From the NCBI GenBank assembly GCA_017433405.1, contig JAFRHH010000088.1, positions 1 to 32,943 on the forward strand: a stretch of DNA of 32,943 bases, written 5' to 3'. A program made the translations under genes and the position numbers. The DNA comes from Clostridia bacterium (lineage in GTDB: Bacteria; Bacillota; Clostridia; Christensenellales; Aristaeellaceae). Under the pieces are notes generated by a model. The model made no database searches, was not told the DNA's origin, and saw only the letters and a list, made by a program, of their open reading frames with translations. Positions within the stretch are counted from its first letter, which is position 1, and every line of letters begins with the position of its first letter. This document shows positions 1-7,011 of the stretch, piece by piece.

Positions 1-1
1 C

Positions 2-373
2 GAGGACGGTCAGACGGAATATATCATCCCGGTCCAGAAGGAAGCCATTGCCGTGCCCCTTCTGCGCCAGCTCCTCACGGAGCTCTCCGATTCCGCCCGG
101 GAAAGCATCCTGGGGAAGATGCCGTCTCCCGCCAGTCTCCTTGCCGAAGCACCGAGGCAAACCGCGGCCGCCACTCCCGCGTCCTCGATCCTCTCCGCCG
201 TCTCCCTGCTCTCCGCCGCGCCGGGCCTCTCGGCCGCCGCCCCGGCCCCCGCTCATGTCGTCCAGGCCCCGGTCAACATCACCGTCAATGCCGCCGGCGC
301 CTCCCCGGAGGCCGTCGGCCGCTCCGTCTACAACCTTGCGGAGCGCTATCTCCAGCGAACGCTGCAATCCTGA
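2..373 (+). CDS. Phage tail tape-measure protein, C-terminal end (partial)
   Basis: The reading frame is open from the first complete codon of the window, so this is the last 123 residues of a longer protein that begins upstream. The stretch near its start reads EDGQTEYIIPVQKEAIAVPL and the end reads NITVNAAGASPEAVGRSVYN, followed by an AERYLQRTL tail. From memory, this kind of ending (a hydrophobic Val/Asn strand followed by an AERYL helix) is typical of tape-measure proteins of Clostridial contractile phages, which set tail length inside the tube. An Ala/Pro/Ser-rich low-complexity linker lies between. It heads a run of tail and baseplate genes on the same strand, which supports the call. 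The body of the protein is outside the window, so the family assignment rests on the C-terminus and context only. Confidence 0.6.
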   Translation, partial: EDGQTEYIIPVQKEAIAVPLLRQLLTELSDSARESILGKMPSPASLLAEAPRQTAAATPASSILSAVSLLSAAPGLSAAAPAPAHVVQAPVNITVNAAGASPEAVGRSVYNLAERYLQRTLQS

Positions 374-450
374 CGGCAGACCCAAAACCGTTCATCCGCC
401 TAACCGTCTTCCACTTGATAATCAGGACATCGCGACCCCGGAGGTGTCCC

Positions 451-849
451 ATGACCCAGTCCTCGGCCTATATCCTCGCCCAGGGAATCGACTACCAGTA
501 TCATTTCTGCGGCGTGATCTCGATTCAGTATGCCTATTCCTCCCTGGTCGCCTCCGGCTCGGATAACGCCATCAGCACGGACTTCCTCAACGGCGTCCGG
601 AATCAGCCGACCCAGGTCACCCTGACCGTCGCGGAATCCGACGCCATGCGCCAGGACGGCTGGTCCGCCCCTCTCTCTCTCTGTCGCCACCGACCTGTTT
701 TTAATTATGGAGGTGATTACCCCAATGCCCACCGTCAAAATTCCGGATGTCTATCTCTCCTGGGACGGCATCCTCTTCGCCGTGGCCCTCCTCGTCTGCG
801 CCGCAGGCCTGATTTCGGCCCTGGTCAAGGGCTGGGAGGCCTTCCGTAA
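451..849 (+). pseudogene. Truncated phage tail protein (Dit-like/tail hub fragment)
   Basis: A good ribosome site (GGAGGTG) precedes an ATG at 451. The first 72 or so residues look like real protein: a Tyr-rich strand region, then a patch (ISTDFLNGVRNQPTQVTLTV) resembling the N-terminal strands of distal-tail or baseplate proteins. After the DGWSA motif near residue 72 the frame turns into low-quality sequence and runs about 125 bases into the next gene in another frame. That next gene has its own strong start at 725. The simplest reading is that the 3' part of this gene was deleted and only its N-terminal third survives. It lies directly after the tape-measure gene, where such a protein would be expected. 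The exact family is uncertain. Confidence 0.5.
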
Positions 850-1138
850 GGTCTCCGTCCGGGACCGGGTCCGCGCCCTGGACACCCGTCTTTCCCAGGC
901 GGAGCGCCGCCTTCGGGTCGGCAACCGCCTCTTCGCCTGCCATTCGGACGACATGGGCCAGATGCTCCAGACCCTGCAGGCGATGATTATGCACATGTAT
1001 TCCGGAAACGACCGCGAGAAGCTCCGGGAGGTGAACCGGGAGCTCTCCGACTATCTGGCCCGCCGCCGCACCCGTGAAATGATTGAAATGGAAATGGAGG
1101 TTTCTTCCCATGAAAGTGAACTGGATCGTACGCATTAA
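725..1138 (+). CDS. Small phage protein with one membrane segment and a coiled coil
   Basis: The start at 725 is chosen because GGAGGTGATT ends seven bases before it; the in-frame ATG at 707 overlaps that ribosome site. The 137-residue product has a hydrophobic segment at about residues 15-35 (LFAVALLVCAAGLISALVKG), then a charged helical region rich in Arg, Glu and Leu consistent with a coiled coil. Its 3' end overlaps the holin gene by 29 bases, so the two are translationally linked. Small membrane/coiled-coil proteins of this sort sit beside holins in many Firmicutes prophages and may act in lysis, XhlA being one comparable example. I cannot name the family, and the lysis role is inferred from position. 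Confidence 0.6.
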   Translation: MPTVKIPDVYLSWDGILFAVALLVCAAGLISALVKGWEAFRKVSVRDRVRALDTRLSQAERRLRVGNRLFACHSDDMGQMLQTLQAMIMHMYSGNDREKLREVNRELSDYLARRRTREMIEMEMEVSSHESELDRTH

Positions 1139-1376
1139 GAACAGAGCCTTCTGGCTCGCCCTGATCCCGGCTCTGGCCCTGGTGGTCCAGGCCCTGGCCG
1201 CCCTCTTCGGCTGGACGGTGGATCTGACGGAGACCACCGGCAAGCTCCTGGCCCTGGTGGACGCGGTCTTTGCCCTGCTGGTCATCCTCGGCATCGTCGT
1301 GGATCCGACCACCGACGGCCTGAACGACAGCGCCCGCGCCATGGCCTACGAGGAGCCCACCCCCTCGGTGAAATAA
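1110..1376 (+). CDS. Phage holin, phi LC3 family
   Basis: This 88-residue protein begins at 1110, preceded by TGGAGG at suitable spacing; the in-frame ATG at 1083 lies inside the upstream gene. It opens with VNWIVRIKNRAFWLALIPAL, then has a second hydrophobic segment (LVDAVFALLVILGIVVDPTT) and a short charged tail with DGLNDSARAMAYEEP. That order and the DPTTxGxxDSxxAxxY ending are hallmarks of the phi LC3/phage_holin_1 family, which forms membrane lesions that release the endolysin at the end of infection. The cognate endolysin is probably the NlpC/SH3 protein at 5842. The gene lies unusually within the baseplate cluster, between the tape-measure region and the hub gene. Confidence 0.88.
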   Translation: MKVNWIVRIKNRAFWLALIPALALVVQALAALFGWTVDLTETTGKLLALVDAVFALLVILGIVVDPTTDGLNDSARAMAYEEPTPSVK

Positions 1377-1383
1377 CGGGGCC

Positions 1384-2211
1384 ATGCCCGACCTGAACCG
1401 CACCCTCCGCGTCTCCGTGGACGGAATCGAAATCTCCCAGGGCTGCCGCGTCCTTCTCCAGGGCGCCGCCGCCCTCTCCCTCTATCCGTCCATGAACCTG
1501 GTCGGCCTCCTGAACCTCTCCGATGCCGGCTATAACGCCCTTTCCGACGGCCGTACCCTCTCCGTCGCCGCCGACCGCTCGGAGCTCTTCACCGGCCAAA
1601 TCCAGGACTTCTCCCGCAGGCCCTTCCCGGGCGGCGGCGTCCTGACGGAAATCGGCTTTTCCCTGGGACTGGACCTCTGGCAGGCGGAAATCTCCCTCTC
1701 CGTTCCGGCGGGGAAGACTGTGAAAGAAATCATTCGTCTCGTCCTGGAGGCCTCCGGCACCCCCTTTCGCCTGCTGACTGCCCTGCCGTCCTCCGCTCCA
1801 TTCGATCTGCCTGCCGCCCAGCCGTCCTCCGCTTCCTTCGGCCTGCCCGCTGCCCAGTCGCCCGCCGCCCCCTTTTCCCGGCCCTGGGCGCTCTTCGGCC
1901 GGGCCGGGGAGCTCCTGGAAACCCTTCTGGCCTCGGCGGGCCTCCGGGGCTGCCTGACGCCCGCCGGCCTCCTGCCGGTTCATCCCTCCGCCCCGCCCCA
2001 GGTGGAGCTTTCCGAGGCGGATCTGACGGACCGCCCCATCCTGACCCGGGGCTTCGCCGTCCTCCAAACCCGGCCCCTGGGCTGGCCCGTGGGCCGCCGG
2101 GCCAGCCTGATGTATCAGGGCCGGGAAACCACGGGCCTGATCCTCCGCCGGGAGATCGACGCTGACACGGCAGGCAGCCCCTGGTCCTGCCAGCTCCTGC
2201 TGGAGCTCTGA
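1384..2211 (+). CDS. Phage baseplate hub protein (gp27/gpD-like)
   Basis: The 275-residue product starts seven bases after the holin stop. It opens with alternating strands typical of hub proteins, in which a short ligand-like sequence (LFTGQIQDFSRRPF) is followed by an amphipathic helix (AGKTVKEIIRLVLEASG). Position before the spike gene supports the hub role: hubs join the tube to the spike. A low-complexity insert at about residues 138-165 repeats a P-S-S-A-x-F-x-L-P-A-A-Q unit about two and a half times, an expansion seen as tandem DNA repeats at roughly 1790-1870. No catalytic residues are evident. The family call is moderate: fold-level similarity and synteny rather than a diagnostic motif. 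Confidence 0.6.
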   Translation: MPDLNRTLRVSVDGIEISQGCRVLLQGAAALSLYPSMNLVGLLNLSDAGYNALSDGRTLSVAADRSELFTGQIQDFSRRPFPGGGVLTEIGFSLGLDLWQAEISLSVPAGKTVKEIIRLVLEASGTPFRLLTALPSSAPFDLPAAQPSSASFGLPAAQSPAAPFSRPWALFGRAGELLETLLASAGLRGCLTPAGLLPVHPSAPPQVELSEADLTDRPILTRGFAVLQTRPLGWPVGRRASLMYQGRETTGLILRREIDADTAGSPWSCQLLLEL

Positions 2212-2325
2212 CAGAGCTGGAAGAACTGGTGGACGGCCCTCTCCGTTCCGGACCTGGAACGGGAGGACTGTTCCCGCTGTTTCGCAGCGCCTTACCCCGA
2301 TCAGAAACATCAAAAGGAGGAGCCC

Positions 2326-2718
2326 ATGATGCCCCACCCCTCCATTCCCCCGGAAACCCTCGCCGCCCTGAAGCGGGATTTCCTCTCCTCGCTCCATGTC
2401 GCCCTCCCGGGCCGGGTCGAAAGCTTCGATCCCGCCCGGGCCACCGCCTCGATCCGGCCCATGCTCCGCAGTCCCTCCGGTCTCTCCCTCCCGCTCCTGT
2501 CCGACGTCCCGGTCTTCCTTCCGCTCCCGTCCCTGATGACGGTCTCCCCGGGGGATTTCTGCCTCGTCGTCTTCGCCGACAGCGCCATCGACGGCTGGCT
2601 GACCTCCGGTGAAGAATCACCCCCGTCCGCCGCCCGCCTTCATGACCTGTCGGACGGCTTCGCCTTCGTGGGCTTCCGCCCGGTCCAATGGAACGGTTCC
2701 TCCGGGGCAACCACCTGA
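2326..2718 (+). CDS. Phage baseplate spike protein (gpV / Gp138 N-terminal type)
   Basis: The start at 2326 follows AAAAGGAGG at ideal spacing. The 130-residue protein has the pattern of the spike OB-fold: VALPGRVESFDPARATASIR, then a short strand region with PLLSDVPVFLPLP, then SPGDFCLVVFADSAIDGWL. The sequence G-x-V-x-x-[FY]-D-x-x-x-x-x-A-x-[IV] followed by L-x-x-V-P-V and G-D-x-x-L-[LV]-x-F-x-x-x-x-[IL]-D is characteristic of phage baseplate assembly V/Gp138 N-terminal proteins, which form the membrane-piercing tip. It sits between hub and wedge genes, as usual. The gene ends at the junction with the minus-strand cassette, and its last residues (NGSSGATT) may have been changed by that insertion. 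Confidence 0.8.
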   Translation: MMPHPSIPPETLAALKRDFLSSLHVALPGRVESFDPARATASIRPMLRSPSGLSLPLLSDVPVFLPLPSLMTVSPGDFCLVVFADSAIDGWLTSGEESPPSAARLHDLSDGFAFVGFRPVQWNGSSGATT

Positions 2719-2770
2719 ATAATACCCGAACCAGGGCAGCCAGTTCCTCCGGATGCTCCAGGCGGGCTGC
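2717..2770 (+). pseudogene. Decayed fragment of a second gp25/DUF2634-type tail gene
   Basis: Read in the frame starting at 2723, the DNA encodes YPNQGSQFLRMLQAG, which matches YPDRGNQILRMLQAG encoded at about 3851-3895 in the intact wedge gene. The codon just before is a stop, and the frame degenerates after 2775. At the DNA level the last 20 or so bases are nearly identical, but the differences upstream show that this is an old or divergent paralogue, not a recent copy. It lies exactly at the left edge of the minus-strand acetyltransferase cassette, so it marks the place where the tail operon was rearranged. Confidence 0.6.
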
Positions 2771-2872
2771 GTGGCGAAAAAGAACAGTATCATCTCAATA
2801 CGTCTCTTATATTGATGTATAATGAATACCTGGGACGACAATATATCTTCAAAATCATAAAAAGGTTGTTTA

Positions 2873-3097
2873 TTACCGCGCAGCAGCCTGGATGCCTTCA
2901 TCAAGCACAAATTGGTCAAGCACCTCGTCCGGAATCGCTGTTGGATCTGTGATGTTATGCTCCCGAATGTACTGGCTATATTTCCGCAAATCAAAACATA
3001 GCGGCTTTGACGATTCATAGGGAGTATGTTCTTCTAAAAATCTGTCCACGATTTCCTGATGTGGATCAGGATAATTCTTCTGTCCAAACATAGTCAT
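2873..3097 (-). CDS. Small protein partner of the acetyltransferase-like gene
   Basis: A 74-residue acidic protein follows the acetyltransferase-like gene and overlaps it by 32 bases. The start is either 3097 or an ATG six bases later; GGGAGG lies just upstream of both. It contains YPDPHQEIVDRFLEEHTPYE, a patch KPLCFDLRKYSQYIREH, and ends near LDQFVLDEGIQAAAR. The small size, helical character and translational coupling to a larger partner resemble toxin-antitoxin or immunity-pair organisation. I recall similar small proteins next to similar larger ones in other Clostridia, but no function is known to me. The reading is that this is a two-gene cargo cassette, with function open. Confidence 0.6.
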   Translation of the reverse strand: MTMFGQKNYPDPHQEIVDRFLEEHTPYESSKPLCFDLRKYSQYIREHNITDPTAIPDEVLDQFVLDEGIQAAAR

Positions 3098-3611
3098 ACA
3101 CCTCCCTGATTGTCTTTGTAGCAATTCCATCAAAAGCAATTGAAAACGGGTGTTCTCTGGGAACCCTGAACGCTCCATATTTCGAGATATAGTAGTTCAT
3201 CAGTTCTTCGTCCATGGCCTCTCCATATATGAACCCCTCATATCCGAACCTTTCTGAAATATCAGCAGCGATTGCAAATAAGTGTCCGCCAACACCCTTA
3301 TATTTCTGTACGCCGAATCTCCACTTGTTATTTTGCGGTGCGGTACATGCCCATACAATGTGCACTGCACGTGCAACAGCATCTGGTTCAACAGCAACTA
3401 ACCCTTGTATATCAAATGTGCCCTTCAGTACCAGCGCGAAAACCCTAACTCCCGTTGGGAATTGTCCCCAGTTCACGTACCATCCATTTTTCGAGTTAAA
3501 CCTGGAAAGCAGGCTTTTCCTTTTTAGCTCAATTACTTCCGTTTCCAACGTCTCTTCAGTCACAGTATCTATTAGACATGGCGTTAATTCATCGATTTCG
3601 AACGCTATCAT
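3066..3611 (-). CDS. GNAT-like hypothetical protein, first gene of a two-gene cassette
   Basis: The start at 3611 is chosen because TTGGAGG lies seven bases upstream; a longer frame to 3632 has no ribosome site. The 181-residue protein begins MIAFEIDELTPCLIDT. It has a strand FALVLKGTFDIQGLVAVEPD that resembles the acetyltransferase beta4 strand (substrate-side GxxxV), then GVQKYKGVGGHLFAIAADIS, where KYKGVGGHLFA looks like the acetyl-CoA pyrophosphate loop and following helix, then GAFRVPREHPFSIAFDG near the C-terminus. That order fits a divergent GNAT fold. The codon choice is AT-richer than the flanking tail genes, so the cassette is probably a later arrival. A toxic GNAT with a small antidote is one option; plain cargo is another. 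Confidence 0.65.
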   Translation of the reverse strand: MIAFEIDELTPCLIDTVTEETLETEVIELKRKSLLSRFNSKNGWYVNWGQFPTGVRVFALVLKGTFDIQGLVAVEPDAVARAVHIVWACTAPQNNKWRFGVQKYKGVGGHLFAIAADISERFGYEGFIYGEAMDEELMNYYISKYGAFRVPREHPFSIAFDGIATKTIREVYDYVWTEELS

Positions 3612-3656
3612 CCGTCTACCTCCAAGCGCCATTCAAGAGACTGTTCTGATGGTTTG

Positions 3657-3685
3657 ATTCTAACATATAATCCTCTGTCTTTCAA
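3657..3685 (-). promoter_or_regulatory. Sigma-70-type promoter of the minus-strand cassette
   Basis: On the minus strand TTGAAA (3685-3680) and TAGAAT (3662-3657) are separated by 17 bases. The predicted start of transcription is about 40 bases before the acetyltransferase-like start codon. This gives the cassette its own transcription, independent of the tail operon, as expected for a lysogenic-conversion (moron) gene pair. Confidence 0.65.
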
Positions 3686-3712
3686 TGCATAATGCTAAGG
3701 AGGTGATCCCCC

Positions 3713-4084
3713 TTGCCCCTGCTCCGCCCCGCCGACCCCTCCGGCGATATCCTGCCCGTCCTCTCCGTCCAGTCCCTGTCCTCCGGCGCGGAGGCCGTCG
3801 CCCGCCATGTCCTCTATCGCCTCCGCCTTCTCCGGGGCGAATGGTGGGAATATCCGGACCGCGGCAACCAGATCCTCCGGATGCTCCAGGCGGGCCGCCT
3901 GACCGCCGCCGACGCCCAGACCCTTTCCTCCTACTTCACCTCCTATATCCTCGAAACCGAGGGCGTCTTCGCCCTCGACGAGGTGGAAACCACCGTGGAA
4001 GGCCGCGCCTTCCGGTTCTCCTGCCGCCTGATCACGGCGGAGGGCCCCGCCAGCCTCTCGATCTCCCTGAACGATTTGCTGTAG
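3713..4084 (+). CDS. Phage baseplate wedge protein, gp25/DUF2634 type
   Basis: A TTG at 3713 is used as start because AGGAGGTGAT lies at correct distance and no ATG is in frame. The 123-residue product contains VARHVLYRLRLLRGEWWEYP, then DRGNQILRMLQAG, followed by an amphipathic helix and a C-terminal strand segment (LDEVETTVEGRAFRFSCRLI). The order Arg-L-x-L-x-x-GEW-[WF]-x-x-x-x-x-G-x-x-[IL] followed by a paired beta-hairpin is the gp25/lysozyme-like wedge fold found in contractile baseplates. It precedes baseplate J, the usual order. A decayed relative of this gene lies at 2717, on the other side of the minus-strand cassette. Confidence 0.75.
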   Translation: MPLLRPADPSGDILPVLSVQSLSSGAEAVARHVLYRLRLLRGEWWEYPDRGNQILRMLQAGRLTAADAQTLSSYFTSYILETEGVFALDEVETTVEGRAFRFSCRLITAEGPASLSISLNDLL

Positions 4085-4113
4085 CGCAAAAATGCTATCA
4101 GCGTAGATCTAAG

Positions 4114-4141
4114 GATGGGGGACAGCATAACGCTGTCCATC
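4114..4141. other. Short inverted repeat between wedge and baseplate J genes
   Basis: GGACAGC (4120-4126) and GCTGTCC (4132-4138) pair across a five-base loop, with partial extension on both sides. There is no T tract, so it is not an obvious terminator. The GGGGACAG half resembles the arms of the palindromic repeats at 5073 and 5663 and may be a degenerate copy. Confidence 0.45.
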
Positions 4142-4160
4142 AGAAAGGAGCCTTGCCCCA

Positions 4161-5072
4161 ATGCCTTACTTCGTCCCCTATATCGACTCAACCGGCCTCC
4201 ATCTCCCGACCTACGAGGACCGCCTCTCCGAGCTCCTCTCGGCCTACCGCTCGATCTTCGGGCAGGACACCCTCCTGGATGAATCCACCCCGGATTATCA
4301 ACTCCTTTCCGTCTTCGCCCGGGCTCTGGACGATCTCTCCGCCCTCCTCCTGGATACCTTCAACGCACGGAACCCGGACTACGCCTCCGGCCGGGCCCTG
4401 GATCTCCTCTGCCCGCTCTTCGGCATCTCCCGCCGGCCTTCCGAAACCGACGCGGCCCTCCGACTCCGCCTGAAGGGCGCCTTCGCCGCCCGGGCCTGCG
4501 CCACCCGGGAAAGCCTGGAGGCGGCGCTCCGCGCCCTGGAATACGTCCAGGATGTCTCCGTCGTGACCAACGAAACCGACCAGACGGACGAAAACGGCAT
4601 CCCGCCCCATTCCCTGGCCTGCGTGGTCTATTCCGGCCGGAACGCGGATATCGCCCAGACGATCTTCGATAAAAAGGCCCCGGGCATCTCGACCTTCGGC
4701 ACCACCACCGCCAATGCAACCGACGCCGCCGGCCGCCCCCACGCGGTCCGCTTCTCCCGCCCGACGACCCTGCTGATCACGATCGCTGTCAAAATCCGCC
4801 CCCTCGCCGGCTATGACCCCGCCGTCCAGGAAACCCTCCGCGCCGCCATCGTCTCCTATGTCCAGTCCCTGGGCATCGGCACCCCCCTCGTCGTCTCCCA
4901 GCTCTACGGCGTCTGCTACTCGGCCGTCCCGGCCACCCAGCGGACGGCCTTCATGATCGGAGATATCCTGACATCCTCCTCCCAGGGCTCCCACAGCGAT
5001 ATCTATCCCTGCGCCTGGAACGCCCGCCTGACCACCGTCGCCAATTCCGTCTCCTTCACCGAAATCACCTGA
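4161..5072 (+). CDS. Baseplate J family protein
   Basis: The 303-residue protein starts at an ATG preceded by AAAGGAG. Its N-terminus carries the J-family signature TYEDRLSELLSAYRSIFGQD followed by a helix with PDYQLLSVFARALDDL, and then ASGRALDLLCPLFGISRRPS, the classic [SG]-x-x-L-D-x-[LR]-x-x-x-x-G-[IV]-x-R segment. The C-terminal half has the strand-rich part with a PLAGYDPAVQETLRAAI helix and YVQSLGIGTPLVVSQLYG. These are standard baseplate J/gp47 features; the protein forms the wedge ring around the hub in contractile tails. The gene stops at 5072, immediately followed by a palindromic repeat. Confidence 0.93.
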   Translation: MPYFVPYIDSTGLHLPTYEDRLSELLSAYRSIFGQDTLLDESTPDYQLLSVFARALDDLSALLLDTFNARNPDYASGRALDLLCPLFGISRRPSETDAALRLRLKGAFAARACATRESLEAALRALEYVQDVSVVTNETDQTDENGIPPHSLACVVYSGRNADIAQTIFDKKAPGISTFGTTTANATDAAGRPHAVRFSRPTTLLITIAVKIRPLAGYDPAVQETLRAAIVSYVQSLGIGTPLVVSQLYGVCYSAVPATQRTAFMIGDILTSSSQGSHSDIYPCAWNARLTTVANSVSFTEIT

Positions 5073-5141
5073 TGGGACAGGGGGACGGTTCTCCCATCCC
5101 ATTCGGCCCATTGGGACAGAGGAACCGTCCCCCCGTCCCAC
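5073..5141. repeat. Palindromic GGGACAGGGGGACGG-type repeat (REP-like)
   Basis: The left arm TGGGACAGGGGGACGGTTCT and the right arm, which reads AGAGGAACCGTCC then CCCCGTCCCA, form a long inverted repeat that fills the gap between the baseplate J stop and the ribosome site of the next gene. I recall this family of palindromes as common, multi-copy and intergenic in Clostridia, often beside Y1-type transposases. In RNA it would fold into a strong hairpin and could affect expression of the downstream tail gene. Confidence 0.8.
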
Positions 5142-5155
5142 GAAAGGAGCCCCCC

Positions 5156-5581
5156 ATGAACTACCTCTCCCTCTTCTCCTCCTCCATCCGCGCCCTCCCG
5201 CGCTTCTCTGCCCTGGCGTCCGCCGTCCTTTCCCAGGCGGATGACCTGATCGCCCTCGTCTCCGGCTTCCCGGAGGCATTCTCCCTTGCCACCGCCGCCG
5301 GAGCCCAGCTTTCCGCCCTCGGCACATCCCTCGGAATCCCCCGGCCGGATAGCGCCTCCGACACCGATTACCGGGCCCTGATCCGCGCGAAGCTCCGCCT
5401 CTTCCGCTGGCCCGGAACGAACGAATCCGTCCCGGCCCTCCTCGCGGAGATCTCCCCGGGGGCAGACCTTTGCGACAACGGCGATGGCTCCGTCACGGTC
5501 TCCGGCCTGTCCCATCTGCCCTGTGGGGACCGCTCCCTGCTCCCGGTTCCCGCGGGTATTGCGGAAGCGTCCACGCTTTAG
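5156..5581 (+). CDS. Phage tail protein I / DUF2612-like
   Basis: The start at 5156 follows AAAGGAG; the same frame is open back to 5072, but that stretch is the palindromic repeat. The 141-residue protein has an N-terminal helical part (SIRALPRFSALASAVLSQAD, then ALVSGFPEAFSLATAAGAQL) and an interior ALGTSLGIPRPDSASDTDYR segment. This L-x-x-x-G-x-x-[LI]-G-[IV]-x-R-x-x-x-x-x-D-x-x-[YF]-R pattern is typical of DUF2612 and tail protein I, which link baseplate to fibres. Position after baseplate J fits. The expected tail-fibre gene does not follow; the next 260 bases contain repeats instead. Confidence 0.75.
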   Translation: MNYLSLFSSSIRALPRFSALASAVLSQADDLIALVSGFPEAFSLATAAGAQLSALGTSLGIPRPDSASDTDYRALIRAKLRLFRWPGTNESVPALLAEISPGADLCDNGDGSVTVSGLSHLPCGDRSLLPVPAGIAEASTL

Positions 5582-5662
5582 CGTGGCTAACGCTTCCCAT
5601 GTTACAGGAGTCCGCGAGTGGCGAGGCGTCAGCCGAAGACAGAGCGGAAACGACGATCACAT

Positions 5663-5765
5663 GGGGACAGGGGGACGGTTCCTTCGTCCCATTCAAGACA
5701 AGGAGACGGTTCCTGCCAGACAGGGGGACGGTTCTTGCTGTCCGCCAGGACAGAAGAACTGTCCC
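5663..5765. repeat. Cluster of REP-like palindromic repeat units
   Basis: Three direct copies of a (GG)GACAGGGGGACGGTTC-like unit occur at about 5663, 5697 (degenerate, GACAAGGAGACGGTTC) and 5718, and a reversed partner (AGAACTGTCCCA) at about 5754. They lie in the 260-base gap between tail protein I and the endolysin (5582-5841), where no convincing gene is seen. Unequal spacing and palindromy distinguish this from a CRISPR array. The element is the same family as that at 5073. Confidence 0.75.
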
Positions 5766-5841
5766 ATCTGTCTGGGATTCCCACGTCATGACGGCAGACC
5801 GCACCTGCCATCATTCATCCAAACTTCATTAAGGAGGCCCC

Positions 5842-6999
5842 ATGATCAATTCCAAATCCCTTGCCCGCGCGGGCTGCCCCTTTCTGGGCGTCCCCTATGC
5901 CACCCTCGACTGTCAGGCCTTCATCGAGGCCTGCCTCAAAGCCTGCGGCCTGTCCCTGAACCTGTCCGGCTCCAACGCCTGGCTGCGGCGCATCGCCTCG
6001 GAGGGCTGGATCGGCTCCCCGGAGGACTGCCGCCGCCTCTTCGGCGCCATTCCTCCCGCCGCCTTCCTCTTTATCCGCGCCTTCGACGGTGGCGAGCCGG
6101 CGAAATACCGGGGCGACGGCTTCGGCAACGCCAGCCATATCGGCCTCTATACCGCCCTTACAGGCGATGAAATGGCCGCCCTCGCCTCCGCCGCAGGCGT
6201 CCCGAACGCCTCGGCCTGGAACTTCGGCTCCGGCGCCATCCATTCCTCAAAATCCCGGGGAGGCGTCGCCACCAGCGCCTTCTCCGGCAAATCCATCTCC
6301 GGCGGCTGGAACCTGGTGGGCCTCTGGAGAGCCGTGGATTACGGGGAGCGGATCAACGCGATCCTCCGGGGCGAATCCCCGGGCCCCGACCCATCGCCAA
6401 CACCCAGCCCGTCGCCATCTCCGTCTCCCGACCCCGGCCCAACCCCGGAACCCACTCCCGCGCCAACCCCGACCCCCGCCCCGGAGCCCGCCCGGGTCGT
6501 CTCCCCGAACGGGAAGCCCGTCAACACCCGAAAAGGCCCGGATGAATCCTATGCTCTCTCGAAGGCAGGAAAGATCCCCGCCGGCGACCGGGTGGATATC
6601 CTGCGCCGCCAGGTGAACCGCCAGGGGGAGCCCTGGTGCCGGATCGCCTGGACGGATCCCCGCGGAGCCCGCTGGGCTTGCTGGATGAAGGCAGACTTCC
6701 TGGCTCCCATCGAGGAGGACATCACAGCCACCCAGGAACACACATCCACCCCGGAGTCCTCATCCTCCCCGGAGCCCTCATCCTCCCCGGATCCCTCATC
6801 GTCCCCGGATCTCCCCGAACCTCCGGCTCCCGCCCCCTCCGCTCCCAAGCTCCCGGCCTCCCCGAATCCCTCGCCGGACCTATCGCCAACCCCTTTTACC
6901 CCGCTTTACACGGTCCATATCCCCTTCCTTCCGGAATATCAGGCCGCCGCCCTGGTCGCCCGCTATCCCGGCTCCTGGCGGACGGAATCTGTCTCCTGA
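5842..6999 (+). CDS. Endolysin: NlpC/P60-type peptidase, proline-rich linker, SH3 domain
   Basis: AAGGAGG precedes the start. The 385-residue protein opens with a cysteine-peptidase domain: GVPYATLDCQAF carries the likely nucleophile Cys24 in the D-C-x-x-[FL] motif, and NASHIGLY the likely base His99. A 35-residue linker of Pro, Ser, Thr and Asp follows (about 184-220), then a bacterial SH3 domain (VNTRKGPDESYALSKAGKIP, then a W-C-x-I-x-W strand and a W-A-C-W strand). The rest is a second low-complexity region with repeats of SSPEPSSSPDP, ending in a short folded tail with YTVHIPFLPEYQAAALV. It should cleave peptidoglycan at lysis together with the holin at 1110. No signal peptide is visible, consistent with holin-dependent release. 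Confidence 0.85.
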   Translation: MINSKSLARAGCPFLGVPYATLDCQAFIEACLKACGLSLNLSGSNAWLRRIASEGWIGSPEDCRRLFGAIPPAAFLFIRAFDGGEPAKYRGDGFGNASHIGLYTALTGDEMAALASAAGVPNASAWNFGSGAIHSSKSRGGVATSAFSGKSISGGWNLVGLWRAVDYGERINAILRGESPGPDPSPTPSPSPSPSPDPGPTPEPTPAPTPTPAPEPARVVSPNGKPVNTRKGPDESYALSKAGKIPAGDRVDILRRQVNRQGEPWCRIAWTDPRGARWACWMKADFLAPIEEDITATQEHTSTPESSSSPEPSSSPDPSSSPDLPEPPAPAPSAPKLPASPNPSPDLSPTPFTPLYTVHIPFLPEYQAAALVARYPGSWRTESVS

Positions 7000-7011
7000 A
7001 AGGTTTTTGCC

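Noticed and set aside
2229..2612. 127-codon plus-strand frame overlapping the spike gene
   Set aside because: It lies in another frame from the spike gene, is rich in Pro and Arg and has no domain.
4188..5327. Long minus-strand open frame (about 379 codons) opposite baseplate J
   Set aside because: It is very rich in Gly, Asp and Arg with no domain, and lies wholly opposite a gene with clear motifs; high GC content produces such shadows throughout the window.
5663..5765. Possible CRISPR array from repeated GACAGGGGGACGGTTC units
   Set aside because: The units are palindromic, differ in sequence, occur in both orientations and have spacers of 15 to 20 bases of irregular length. They match a REP-like intergenic repeat.
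6390..6490. Tandem repeats in the endolysin gene as a CRISPR or VNTR regulatory array
   Set aside because: They are in frame and encode a Pro/Ser/Thr/Asp linker, so codon-level low complexity explains them.
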